Below are positions 11,780 through 22,789 of a DNA stretch of 64,000 nucleotides, one piece after another. A program made the position numbers and the translations under genes. How positions within the stretch are numbered: the first letter of the stretch is position 1; every line of letters starts with the position of its first letter. The stretch comes from Periplaneta americana (Eukaryota; Arthropoda; Insecta; Blattodea; Blattidae). Under the pieces are notes generated by a model, which did no database searches, was not told the DNA's origin, and was given only the letters and a program-made list of their open reading frames with translations. The stretch covers positions 29,413,812 through 29,477,811 of the forward strand of contig NC_091125.1 in assembly GCF_040183065.1 (NCBI RefSeq), in the 5' to 3' direction.

Positions 11780-12255
11780 GAAATGAGTTTATTCGAGTTT
11801 CATGGACTGTTGATATAGGGCTATCATTCCATCCAGAAACCACATGCCAGTATAGCCGTCGCACGTTTGGAGACCTGTGAAATCCTGGAAGCGCGCAGAA
11901 ACAACTCATGTCAAAGATATGTGCCGACACATTGGTTCCCAATTCCAGACGGCATACATCTACGACATAAGGATACAAAAATTGATCGCACTGAATGACA
12001 AATGTCTCAATTCTAGTGTTGAATACGTTGAAAAATAACTCAACACTGTTCCAATAAAACTTTCCATGAAATTTTGTTTTCTTACTGTACATGGACCCAG
12101 GGAAACTTATTTTTTACGGCCCTCATAATTGCGCTCGAGTGGCCAACATTTGTGTAAGAACTTCTTTTGACATTATTAAAATCATGGAAGAAAAAAAAAA
12201 ATATTAACTTTTTTATCTGCCCCCCCCCCCATGAGAATGTTTGCATGTAAGTAGG
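11780..12255 (+). pseudogene. Mariner transposase 3' end, decayed
   Basis: At 11975-12040 one frame reads DIRIQKL, then NDKCLNSS and VEYVEK before a stop. This is the usual C-terminal signature of mariner transposases (DKCLN...YVEK). Upstream homology is broken by frameshifts. The roughly 200 bases after the stop, with ACGGCCCTCATAATTGCG and GAATGTTTGC, match the arms of the 40.5-kb element, so both belong to one mariner family. No left terminus is visible. Confidence 0.7.
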
Positions 12256-12539
12256 TCTGCAAAGGAGAATACCATATTTACATTCTTCATTGGCATATCC
12301 AAAATCGTGCCAATTCAAAGAGATAAGCTTGACGATATACTCAAACTAATGCGTTACATGTCACATGAATATCAGAATTTTATAATAATATCCTTCAGTG
12401 ACCTATTGTGGAAAAATAAGTTCATTTATAAGCTGAACTTATGTATTAAGTACACAGTAGGCCTATGCATATATTATATCCCTAATTTGACAAATAAACT
12501 TTAGTTGAACTGACATTATTATACTACAATTTTAATTCC
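12256..12539. other. No gene seen
   Basis: Short spacer containing one TAGGCCTA octamer (12458-12465). Confidence 0.5.
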
Positions 12540-12751
12540 TTGCAGAAACAGCACATGTCAAGCTAATATATATTGATTTATTTCATTAACAATTCATTGG
12601 AATCCAATTAATTTGGTATAAAACGACACATCTATTAGGTTTCTGTCTGAAGAAGCCAGTACTATAACCAATGATGTTGTCTATCACCAGTAATACCGTT
12701 TTGTGTGTCTATTGAAAAATTTAGTTTTCATGACATGTACTGTTTCTGCAA
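12540..12751. mobile_element. MITE with 23-bp TIRs
   Basis: The left end is TTGCAGAAACAGCACATGTC. The right end is its inverted copy with one mismatch inside the first 20 bases and another just beyond. The element is about 212 bp and non-coding. No convincing TSD was found, so the superfamily is open. Confidence 0.72.
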
Positions 12752-13044
12752 CCCCCGATTCAATTACACAATATATTAGTTAATCATAAAATGTGTGAAC
12801 AATAATTAGCATCTTTATTGCTGTAACTAATGTTTTGAAGGTTTCTCCCCATAAAATTATCTGAGAACCTATTATCTTCTTCTTTATTGTATTTTTACAA
12901 CCTATTTACAGAAAAGCAAATGATCAGAGCTTTATAACTAACATGAAATTAGGCAAAGTATTTGGAATAGATAATTAAAATTGATGTGAAATTATTTACT
13001 TTTGAAACAAAATCCTTTGTTCCATACTTCATAACAGGCATGTT
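12752..13044. other. No gene seen
   Basis: AT-rich spacer between two MITEs. Nothing supported. Confidence 0.5.
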
Positions 13045-13178
13045 CAGCGAGAACAATTCTAGCCTTTAAACAAGGTGCAACAGTGACGTAAAATCTCAGA
13101 ACCTCATGGAGGCACCCGCTTAAAAGATATTCTACGTCATTGTGATCGTCGTTTAACGGCTAGAAATGCTCGCGCTGA
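13045..13178. mobile_element. Short MITE with about 50-bp TIRs
   Basis: The ends TCAGCGAGAACAATTCTAGC and its inverse (with GCTAGAAATGCTCGCGCTGA at the right) continue as inverted repeats through a TGACGTA motif near the middle. The 134-bp unit is mostly TIR. No TSD recognised. Confidence 0.65.
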
Positions 13179-14626
13179 CTGCTTTATATAATAGAGTTTC
13201 AAATTGAATCAATTTCATTTCATCCATACCAAATGAGATGTTATAAGCTATACCCGTGCAAAATGTGGTGAGATACATTGGATCAGTTTACCAAGTAAGC
13301 AAAATTTGACCTACTCCTGCGAATAGAGGAGGCTTATGCCATTTAGGGATTTGCGTATTTTATGTATGTGAAAATTATAATAAAAGTATGTGTGAAGTTA
13401 GAATCATAGGAAAAAAAGAACAACCAATTAATGAATGTATAAGTATGTGAAAGAGGAATTAACGCTCAAGTTAATAGAATACACAGCGAGATAATTCTGA
13501 TATCAAGGGATAAGAGAAGTTAAACATCCAAGAGAGAGTTAAAATATTATCAGATAAACAGGCTGTTAGCTTGAAGTATAGAAAGAAAATTACTGTGCAT
13601 CATTCTGTCGTTCTTTAATGTCTTCAGAATCGGCGACAGCTCAACGCAATATCTTCGGTGTCACTATTTGCATTTTCTGATAATCATATAGAAAAAAACT
13701 CTTCATGAACATGCAAATAAATTATAAAAAAAAGTTCTTGACAGGAGAGCACATCTGAAAGATAACGGATAAAGAGGTTTCAATATCACTAACATATATG
13801 AATAACCCAATAGAACTTCTCTTTCAAACACATATAATGAAAGCATAGAAACAAGATTTAACACAGTTGTAAGTAACAGCCAAATTATTTTATAACTATT
13901 TTATGTACACATATGTTATATCTAAATAGGTTTCATGCTGAATTTGTAATACATGAACGAGCTTTTCAAATTTCAGTAATTGCATTTCGTGCAAATAATT
14001 GACATGCAGTCAGAAATGAAAATGAATGTATAGTGTTATTGTGACCCAATTTATTACGTATTTATAATATTTTATTGCTTTCTGTTACTTATTCAGCTGA
14101 TATGATCATATTATTGAGAAGTAAAATTCTTTCCTCAGACACCTTTGAGTCCATTAATCAGTTCATTGAAGAATCCGATTATATAAATAAATTAAATACA
14201 GCGTTGTAATCTCGTACTTTTATATTTGGCTAATAATAATAATGCAATAATAATAAGAGCCTTCGTCATATAGGAAGTGAAATAGGAAGGCGAAGAAAAG
14301 GTATGCCGTTTTCTACACAGCTATACAAGATCGTCACTTGGAAGCGCTTTTAAGTGTGAATGTAAAACGGCAGTAAGAATTTGTAAATCAGTACTTTCAA
14401 TACACGTCATATAACAGGCTTAACAATTGGCAGTAATTGGGTCTTATGCATACAATCTTCGTCATTATACTAGGCCTAATGAAATTTTCTCGATAATTTG
14501 GGTTCTATGGTTCGTTTCTCCTGTATCTCTGTTTCTTAAGACAGCCACAAATAGCAGGACTTGTTCAGATTGTTCACGATTGTATACGTCAAAGAATGGA
14601 AACAAAACAAGAAACAACTGCTCTGT
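13179..14626. other. No gene seen
   Basis: AT-rich sequence without supported coding, RNA or repeat features. The TAGGCCTA octamer at 14471-14478 is the only notable item. Confidence 0.5.
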
Positions 14627-14798
14627 CCTTAAACCAGTGGTCGGCAAAGATTACGTTATATAAAATGCAGTCCGCAATACACAACACTGCTTAATGTAGA
14701 GTGAACAAGTGGAGGGAGATCATGCCTTACCTCTCCGCCCTGCTGGTGTCTTAAGGATTTGACTCGTGAGTCAAAAAATGCCGACCACTGCCCTAAAG
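14627..14798. mobile_element. hAT-type MITE with 8-bp TSD
   Basis: The 156-bp element (14635-14790) has perfect 12-bp TIRs, CAGTGGTCGGCA and TGCCGACCACTG. Flanks CCTTAAAC (14627-14634) and CCCTAAAG (14791-14798) agree at 6 of 8 positions, the TSD length typical of hAT elements. The CAG-start terminus also fits hAT. No coding capacity. Confidence 0.82.
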
Positions 14799-15472
14799 GA
14801 TGGTGAGAGTACATCAATTACAGCTCATGCATTATGTCCAGACACTCCCCCACTATTCCTAAAGAGCTGCGCACGAGATCGGATGAGTCTACTTACGAAT
14901 TATAGGGGACTGGATTAATCTTTGCCTTCAACTCGGTAGACACACGCCCGACCTTCCCTTCTACTCCTACCCCTACTGCGCATCGCGAATGTCTTGACAA
15001 AATGCATGCGCTGTACTTTGTCATGAATTGAACTTAGGCAGATGCGTTTGTGATAATAAACGCTATTATTTTAGCGATAGAGAACAGTATTAATTATATT
15101 CAATTTCACTGCAAAAACCTCATCAGTTTTAACTAACTTGGCAAAATAGCAATGAACTGGAATGATTTATGATAGGCCTATTTGTCTGACTTCACAATAT
15201 GAAATATTCAATTACTACCTTGCAATAACCTATTCACGAATTCTCACTAGGTGGTTGTTAAAAGATGCTTCCAGTAAGTTAGAACTCGCAACTCTCGATA
15301 GCATTTTGAAACCTTTGAAATATTTCTATCAGAATATGAGATGTGGTTATGAATTTTTCTATAAAAACATACACAGTGAAGCATATATTGACAGTTTGAA
15401 CACCAAGTAAGTGTTATAGGCCTACGAGTATAATGACATTTTGCAATGATGACTAATGTACTTAAACTTTAC
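14799..15472. other. No gene seen
   Basis: Spacer with two TAGGCCTA octamers (15173 and 15417). The 82-codon plus-strand frame at 15162 has no domain I know. Confidence 0.5.
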
Positions 15473-15810
15473 CAGTGCATTATACAAATCTGGCTTTCAG
15501 GCATAGTTCCCAGTAAAATTGAATTGATTAATTTGAAGGGGAAAATTGTTCAAGTCAGTCTTACAGGAAGCTATAGCTTAAAGTCAGATTTGTATAATGC
15601 ACGGTACTGTTCGTTAACAGAAAACCACAAATTTAAGAGCATTCAATCCTGGCCTCTGACGTTCTGTCAACCCAGTGGATATAAGAGAAATAATTGAGCC
15701 GGCTTCTGGTATAGTTCCTGGATAGCTCAGTCGGCAGAGCGTTAACGCGCTCAGCTTAAGGTCCCGGGTCCGATACCCGACCCTGGAATAATTTTTCCCT
15801 TGAAATTATT
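15473..15810 (+). mobile_element. Embedded-tRNA repeat with foldback 5' part
   Basis: This is the same family as at 10.3 kb, on the plus strand. GTGGATATAAGAG lies before a tRNA-like domain at 15714-15788 and AATTTTTCCCTTGAAATTAT follows it. The upstream part, 15473-15602, is an inverted repeat: GTGCATTATACAAATCTGGC is answered by the inverse near 15585-15602. The arm is family sequence in the opposite orientation, so two copies joined head to head or recombined. The tRNA-like domain keeps TAGCTCAGTCGGCAGAGC, but its anticodon stem is degraded. Confidence 0.68.
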
Positions 15811-17909
15811 TACGAGTGCATGTTTAATCTTCTAGTTTCGATAGAGTACATACATATTTATGGACACAGATACGAAGCTGTACCTCCTGTTATATGTGCA
15901 ATGTATTGAATTTTTTTCAGGTAAATAAAAGCGTTAAGTCAAAACATTTATATTTAATGAAATTTCTCATTAAAAATTATTTGAGAATTGACATGAATTT
16001 AATTATTACACATAAGCATTACATTACGTATCGTGGTATAACGCATTCAGTGTGGGTCTCACAGTAATTTTACATTTTCATTTCCTTTTGCATCTTTAAA
16101 CCACTTACATATGCTGAATCACACATACATAATATATTCGATGTCTTTCATATTTAATAATTAGGCCTATATCAAGCATTGTTATTAAATAACTTTGTGA
16201 TTTTACTTTTAAAAAGCCTTGTTACATTGTCAGTAATTGGAGAAAAGTCATAAGATAGTTCAAATAAATATTATGGACGTTATGAGAAAGTTGCTTCAAA
16301 GCATGTAAAGACGTAAAACATTTATTTTGGAAGAAATATTTCTTTTTATTTTAGTTTCGGCGTGTTTTATAATTACCTTCATAGGGATTTGTGCTCCACT
16401 TTATTATTCAACACATTTTATTTCCTTGTGTGTTACAATTAGTACCTTTTTTACATATTTATCTGTGTAAAATTATCTTTTGTTTTAAAATAGTTGAGAG
16501 TTCAATGTAGAACTTTATTTGATATGCATTCGCTTGAAGTTAAAAATGTTATACTTTCAGTAATTTATGTTTTTGAAGTAAGATACTTTGATTTTACATA
16601 ATAATACACCCAAACATGAATTACATCATTTCACAGGAATAACCTGGAGCTACAGAAGAGAGAATAATCATTTACGGTACGTTTGCCTATAATCCCATCA
16701 TGGTAATAGCGAATACGATATGCCACGTTGGGAATTATGTATTACCAACCGCCTTAAACCGTGTTCTGTTTTGGTTCATAAAATTTTTATGACTCACTAT
16801 ATCGGCGTGTTTGCATGTATCAATACAACATATCTAATTACTCACGAAAAAAAAACTAAAACTTACGAAAATTACATGAAAGACAGGACATTACACTCAA
16901 AAAAGGGGTTCTTCGTATTCACACTAGTAATTTTCTTGAGACAATCTAGATTTGGTAAAGTTTTTTCAGTCACTAAAAATACACATTACTCATTTTAGAC
17001 GATAATATATGTAACAAGGCTTTAATAACTTAATACAAATGCAATTCTTCAAAAGATTCTTCCATCACGTGAATAAATAAGTATGAAGAAAACGAAAATT
17101 CACAGTATTCTTACAGAATAGCCACCCGGAGCACATATATATAAAACAAATTGTACAGTGACGAACGGTTGTGTACATATTTTTACTTTAATTGCATGAA
17201 AATAACTTGTCTCACAGTCTTCTTAAATATCTCGCAATTTGTCCACTATTTAACTTAATACACAGTTGTTTTTCGTTTTGTTAACGTTCTTCGATTATGA
17301 AGCGAATCGTTGTAACAATTTCTTCAGTTCAGGATATGTTCTTCAGAAAGGATCCGACAGATCTCCAGATTTTCAGCTAATGGAGGCAGTCTTCTGGTCC
17401 AAACCAGCATCACCACAGCTTCACCGGTAATCTGAAACATTTACCATAAAATTTATGTTAGGTAATGCTTTCAATTAAAGGTTTAACTTTAAATAAAATA
17501 AATTATGAAGAACTACAAATTGTTATGTAAGCCAACATTTCTTAGATGAAGCTTTACAAAACTCGAATAACGCTATGAAGTAAAACTGGACATAAGGTAG
17601 AATAGATCTATAAGCGTTTCGTCGCACAGATATGAAGATAATATCGAATAGTCGAGAGGAACTATTTAAGTGATCATATAGTCTCCAGAAAAAATTGAAA
17701 CCTTACCATAAATTCGCGTGACTGAAATAATTTTCATTTGTAAGTGATGTGAGAGAAAATGCCTTTTTATACGTAGACCTATCTCGGCCTATAATTTAAA
17801 GAAAAATGTAGATTTATTTAAGAACGCATGAGAATCTTTTTCGGGATAAAAACAAATTTTTCACCTCTTTGTAAACTAGTAGTTGTTTATTTTATACAGG
17901 ATATGCAAA
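15811..17909. other. No gene seen
   Basis: Two kilobases of AT-rich DNA. I found no domain in the open frames (longest 92 codons at 16720) and no inverted or tandem repeat of note. Confidence 0.5.
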
Positions 17910-18164
17910 TAATTGAAGCGTCGGCTGGAACAACGTTGTAAGTTACAAAATTTTCATTCGGCGTGTTTCCGTGTAATAATGTTGTATGTCATGTTACCTT
18001 GCTATACTCTTTGGCTTGCAACTGTCCATCAATGCAGTACGTGAAATTTGTCCACTCAAAAGTTTGCTACCCTGTAAGAACAACGTACGTGTACACATTT
18101 TTGCAGCTCCTGTAAATTTTACCAAATGTAACTTATAACGTTATTCCAGCCGACGCTTCAATTA
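17910..18164. mobile_element. MITE with 35-bp TIRs and TA target
   Basis: Left terminus ATTGAAGCGTCGGCTGGAAC continues to GTAAGTTAC. The right end is the inverse with about two mismatches over 35 bases. TA dinucleotides at 17910-17911 and 18163-18164 fit a Tc1/mariner-type target. The roughly 180-bp interior is non-coding. Confidence 0.82.
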
Positions 18165-18422
18165 ATATTTTAATGATAACCTATATGTATTTATTAATTT
18201 TTTTTTCATTTTTGTACTCTCCAGGCCTTAAAATATATGAAATAAAAAATCTTTGTATTTCTTTATATATTATTTTTACATAGGATCAATGAATATTTAA
18301 AAAATAATATTAATCCAGCACAGTCAATATGTATAATTTACGTTACCAGGCCCCTGAAATCTTTCCCAGGTGGAATGAGTCCAGGACGCACACCTCCCAA
18401 GATAATCTGTCCTGTTTAATTC

Positions 18423-19147
18423 TTAAGGGGTTAGGTACACCTTACAGCAGTAATTTTTTTTGTTATACTCAAATTGTTTTCCTCCTTTACTGTATCTTGT
18501 ACAATAATGAAAATTGGTAGGTGTAAAACACTGTCCTTCTGCTATTTAAAAATCATATTTTTATGATTACATTTTTTTTTATTTTTTATTTTCAAAATTC
18601 AAAATGGTGGCAGTTCACTGTGCAGTGATGAAGTTTTTCCCTCATAACTCTTAAACTTGGTAAGTTTTTCATGTTCTCTCTCTTTTATTTTATTGCTGAA
18701 ACTCGTGTTTACAATATCATGCTCTTTCAACTACATTCCTTAGTAAATAATATTTTTATTTATTTTGTGTTAGAAGAAAATACTGACAGACCAATTTTTT
18801 AAATTAATTCATTTTTTTTATCAGACAATCTATCAAAGGTAGAGTAGTGATCTTGCATCAAATTGTAGATATGACATGCATAAATACACACAAAAAATTT
18901 CATCACAGAATGTTGGATGGTTTTTGAGTTATGAAGGAAAAGCTTCATCACTGCACAGTGAACTGAATTTTGAAAAAAAAAAAGTGTAAATAATTTTTTT
19001 AAATCGTAAAAATATTTTTTTCATATAGCAGAAGTACAGTGTTTTACACATACTAATTTTCATTATTGTACAAGATACAGTAATAGCGGAAAAAATGTTG
19101 AATATTTCCAAAATTTTACTGCTGTAAGCTGTACCTAAACCCCTTAA
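18423..19147. mobile_element. Foldback element with about 230-bp TIRs and TTAA target
   Basis: The element (18427-19143) begins GGGGTTAGGTACACCTTACA and ends with the inverse, flanked by TTAA on both sides. TTAA duplication is characteristic of piggyBac-type insertion, but the terminal bases are not the usual piggyBac ones. The arms (about 18427-18660 and 18905-19143) match nearly throughout, including the block TTCACTGTGCAGTGATGAAG. No transposase is present. Short open frames in the arms are accidental. Confidence 0.82.
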
Positions 19148-19980
19148 ATAGAGCCTATAGGGTCGATGAGGATGAGGAGGGTGAAGATAAAAATAAATTA
19201 CTGGCCTTGGGGGATTATACTGTATATGCAAAAATGGCCAATCGAAATATGTCTTAGACTGTGATTTGGCGCCGTGTTGGCCACATAGAATGGTAGTCAG
19301 ACCGTTAATTCGAATGTTATCTGATTTGTATTGTTAATATGGTGGCATCTTTGGTATTACACTCGGACGAAATTTCGGAGTAGTACAGACCTTAAGATAT
19401 TCAGGACTTTATGTTAGTATACCCAGTGTAAATTAAAACATTTCAGTAGAGGACCTTCTCTAGATATATGGCTCAATATCTAATTAGAACAACTGCATCA
19501 CGTGATACTAACTCATGACACATGTTCTATGCATGTTGATGGACACATCTCTTTTACAAAATGTAATACTCGTATTTAAATTCATTGAAACGTTTGCTTT
19601 TGTAGGTACATAATGTTAACTACTGTATGACGACAGATCATTCAATACTCATCGTAATACATGAATTGTAATTACAGTAATTGGCACCTGAACCCTTTAG
19701 CACTGTGAATCACAACGCCGTGGGCATGTCTGATTAAAACATTTCACAAAGTAGTGCTTTCCATTACATCGAATGTCAGAGTTTCTATTTTGCTACAGAA
19801 CGATATGCTATACTACCCAACTACTATACTAATATTAATGTTCGATACGAAAATTAAATATAAGATGAAATGTTCACTATGAATTGTATTTCAATCACTC
19901 CTTTTATACGGAAGTGGTGCACAAAGACTAACAGAATTATGGGCTTATTGTACCTTACCATTCCTTTACTTAGCAATATT
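19148..19980. other. No gene seen
   Basis: Spacer between two transposons. Nothing supported. Confidence 0.5.
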
Positions 19981-20175
19981 GTTGAAATTCGAAAGCGCAG
20001 TACGCCGCCAGTACGCAAGTTACAATACAGAGTGGACCGCTCGAATGTACCTAAATTCAATTGTATGTGACTGGTAAACGGTTGAAGATAGAAACCTACA
20101 GTAGCGTTTATATGAAAGGAAAACTCAACAAGTTTCGATATGCACATCACCATATCTCTACGTGAGCTTCAGCTG

Positions 20176-20502
20176 TCACTGTGACGATATTGAGGCGATA
20201 AACGATTTCTTGCCAAGCACATTGGAGCATGTCTTCTGGAATGGGGTGGCGTACACTTTATCTTTGATGTAGCCCCAGAGAAAGAAATTGAGCGGTGTTA
20301 AGTTCGGAGATCTCAGGGGCCAAGCGACCGGTCCTCCCCTACCAATCCAACAGCCAGGGAACACGCTTTCTAAAGTCGTACGAACGTCTTTGAACCAGTG
20401 TGGAGGAGCGCCATCTTGCTGGAAAAGGTTGTTAGGCTGCAGGTGTTCAATTTGTGGAAATAAGAACTGCTCCAGCATGTCAAGATATGTGGTACCACAC
20501 AC
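20176..20502 (-). pseudogene. Transposase catalytic C-terminal part, inactive
   Basis: The frame contains LFQQDGAPPHW (second catalytic Asp of the DDE/D fold), RWIGRGGP-like WIGRGGPVAWPLRSP, then NLTPLNFFLWGYIKDKVYAT. Family members usually have DLTPLDFFLWG there. Both Asp positions are Asn in this copy, so the third catalytic residue is lost even apart from the internal deletion. The C terminus is also degraded. The frame overlaps the HTH piece by 22 bases, in a different frame. Confidence 0.82.
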
Positions 20503-20776
20503 ACTTTTCCCGCGAAGGTCTTCTTAATGACTTCCGCGAGCTTCGCTTATACGCGGCTTGAACATTTGCAACCATTTCGTCGGATGTTCTACGACCACCA
20601 CCATACTTCTTCAACACCGATCCTGTAGCTAAAAATGTATCGTGCCACTTCTTAATGCTTTTAGCATTTGAAGCATCATGGTTAAACACTCGCCGATACT
20701 CCCTTTGAACTCTAACAATTGATTTAAACTCCGCATACCACAACACAGTTTGCACTTGCATCTGCGGTGTCGCCAT
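20480..20776 (-). pseudogene. Transposase N-terminal HTH part (mariner-like)
   Basis: The minus-strand frame starts MATPQMQVQTVLWYAEF at 20776, just inside the right TIR. Next come a basic helix-turn-helix-like region with NAKSIKKWHDTFLATGS and a linker with GGGRRTSDEMVANVQAAY. This is the DNA-binding N terminus common in insect IS630/Tc1-mariner-type transposases. Homology stops near residue 90, and the next recognisable part is the catalytic C-terminal segment. About half of the protein, including the first catalytic Asp region, is deleted. Confidence 0.82.
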
Positions 20777-20985
20777 TTTGACAATCGATACAATCTACGA
20801 AAAGAAACCGTGCCTGAGCACCATCTACCGACAGGATTCGAAACTTGTGAAGTTTTCCTTTCATATGAACGTTACCGTAAGGTTCTATCTTCAACCGTTC
20901 ACCAGTCACATACAATTGAAATTAAGTACATTCGAGCGATCCACCCTTTACTACACAACGCCGACACCGTTTCGGTTAACGCTAT

Positions 20986-21147
20986 TGTAATGACTAGGCA
21001 CCATATTCCATCTCAGGGCTTACTGAGATAAGGTTAGTTGTTCATAGACTCTATTGACGTGACGTCATGTTTCGCGCGCGACACAGGCACTATAGAGTTT
21101 TGATTTTTCTGAATCGACTCATCTTTAGGGATTGTTTGCGTGTCGTT
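20986..21147. other. No gene seen
   Basis: Short spacer ahead of the tetranucleotide repeats. Confidence 0.5.
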
Positions 21148-21237
21148 TGTGATGTATGTATGTATGTATGTATGTATGTATGTATGTATGTATGTATGTA
21201 TGTGTGTGTGTATGTGTGTATGTGTGTATGTGTGTAT

Positions 21238-21304
<67 letters not shown>

Positions 21305-21308
21305 TTAA
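21148..21308 (+). repeat. (TGTA)n-(TGTG/TATG)n-(TTTA)n compound microsatellite
   Basis: TGTA units (about 21150-21200) grade into TGTG/TATG and then about 18 TTTA units. The TTTA block reads as TAAA repeats on the minus strand and directly follows a LINE-like 3' end, so it is probably that element's expanded tail. Open frames here are repeat translations. Confidence 0.95.
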
Positions 21309-21420
21309 CACTACAATTGGGTATACACCCGGTGGCAGTGATATATAATATGCAATAATTACAATTACATGAAATAAAATAAATAAACGTAAATGAAATA
21401 AAATAAAATAAACGTAAATC
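21309..21420 (-). mobile_element. Probable LINE 3' end, minus strand
   Basis: On the minus strand CACTGCCACC is followed by the small hairpin GGGTGTATACCC, then GTGTTAATAAATAAATAAA running into the TAAA repeats. This is the same arrangement (stem-loop, then A-rich tetranucleotide tail) as the LINE end at 25.76 kb. No coding part remains. Confidence 0.5.
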
Positions 21421-21534
21421 TTTAAATAGTAAATGCAATAAACCGATTGACATTCTATTCATAATTCAGTACTAGACCCCGCAGACTGTTCACAATGCAT
21501 TCGATACTACGATGACCTTTCCTACAATTTAAAC

Positions 21535-21660
21535 TGTTTATTAATTATTTATTTGATTGATTTATTTTTACTGGCAGAGTTAAGGTCTTAATGCCTTCTC
21601 TTCCATTCAACCACTATATAATACATAGCAAATGTTAGATATAACAGAAATACAGAAAAC
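21535..21660 (-). mobile_element. LINE 3' end, minus strand
   Basis: On the minus strand GAAGAGAAGGCATTAAGACC is followed by TTAACTCTGCCAG and an AAATAAATC-type tail. It parallels the 25.76-kb copy (GAGAAGGCCTGACGGCCTTA, CTCTACCAG, AAATAAATA). Only the 3' untranslated part is visible. Confidence 0.6.
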
Positions 21661-21665
21661 AATGA

Positions 21666-21667
<2 letters not shown>

Positions 21668-21723
<56 letters not shown>
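21668..21723 (+). repeat. (AAT)n microsatellite
   Basis: About 18 AAT units. Confidence 0.97.
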
Positions 21724-21963
21724 GCAAATATAGGTGTGTTTAGATATATGTAATTCTAAGAGTTAAACAATTACAATTTAGCAGTAAATAAGATAATTTG
21801 GACGAAAGGAATTATCAACATAATGAAGGAAAATTGATATAGGGCCTATTAAAAATAAAAATTATATCCTACAAAAGTAATATTTGAAGAAGATCATAAT
21901 GTAGAGAAGAAAAGCAGTTTTTGACAATCGACTTTTGAAAGTAGTCAATATCTGACAGCCACC

Positions 21964-22198
21964 ATGTACATTAGAATACGCTATTTTTACTATTTACACT
22001 ATCATAAAGAATGTAGGCTTACATTGATCAAATATAATACACTACTTGCAAACTAAGTATGCTGTAGTATTATTAAATAAAATATCTTGCATTACAATAC
22101 ACAACAATGTACATAAAAGTGTAAATAATGTGTGATCAATGTAGGCCTACATTTTTATGTTAGTTTAAATATTAGAAATAGCGTATTCTAGTGTGCAT
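21964..22198. mobile_element. Foldback MITE with about 65-bp arms
   Basis: The arms share CTAGAATACGC/TTAGAATACGC at the tips and ATGTAGG(C/T)(C/T)TACATTGATCA at their inner ends. One arm contains the TGTAGGCCTACA palindrome and the other a decayed form, TGTAGGCTTACA. The interior is AT-rich and non-coding. Confidence 0.75.
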
Positions 22199-22539
22199 AA
22201 TATAAATAACTTAAATGGTAAATATTAGTGTAATTTTTAAAACGGTCCATGTTTTGTTCTGCCCAACTTGACCAAATATGAGTCGCGTGAGTAGTAGTCA
22301 AGTACTTCGACTGCATACGCACGCGCGTAGTCCACTTAAAAACTCCAGTAATGGGCTATTTAACCTTGCAGCCTTGTGGGACAAAATACAGTCCCTAGTA
22401 ATGATGATAATGAACATTGAAATTGCGAGTGACGGTAGAATGCTGTAGAAAACTTAACAACCCCGAGAAAAAACCTTGAATTTGTCGATCACAAATACAT
22501 CTCCGCTGTCACTTAGTGAATATTCCAACTTGATGCGCA
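22199..22539. other. No gene seen
   Basis: Spacer with a CG-containing patch near 22285-22335 (ACGCACGCGCG). Nothing supported. Confidence 0.45.
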
Positions 22540-22745
22540 GTCATCATCTGCCAACCGAACTACCATTATGTACGTTGTTAGTTGAACAATGTGAACGTCG
22601 CTCTCCCACTTCGAGGAACCGGGTTCAAATCCCGGAGAGAGTAAGTGAAATTTGTATTGGAAGAAGACAATATTAGAGACAGGTTTCCACGGAATATTGG
22701 CTTGCCTTTGCCTTACGAGCGAGAGCTGGAACCGGGACGGTCCGT
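22540..22745 (+). mobile_element. tRNA-derived SINE-like repeat
   Basis: Box B-like GGGTTCAAATCCCGG lies at 22621-22635 with a weak box A region about 45 bases upstream. The following 110 bases include CTTGCCTTTGCCTTACGAGC and GGAACCGGGACGG. No tail or TSD found. Confidence 0.45.
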
Positions 22746-22789
22746 ACACTTATGCACGGTTTAGCTCATTATTGTGCATCCTACAAATG

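Larger units (their letters stand above)
19985..20985 (-). mobile_element. Mariner-like transposon with about 130-bp TIRs
   Basis: Long inverted repeats at about 20000-20145 and 20830-20975 share CTCGAATGTAC, CAATTGTATGTGACTGG and GGTTGAAGATAGAA. Between them the minus strand carries two transposase pieces (20480-20776 and 20176-20502). Outer boundaries are approximate because the tips have diverged. The layout of long TIRs around an IS630/Tc1-mariner-like transposase recurs several times in this window. Confidence 0.82.
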
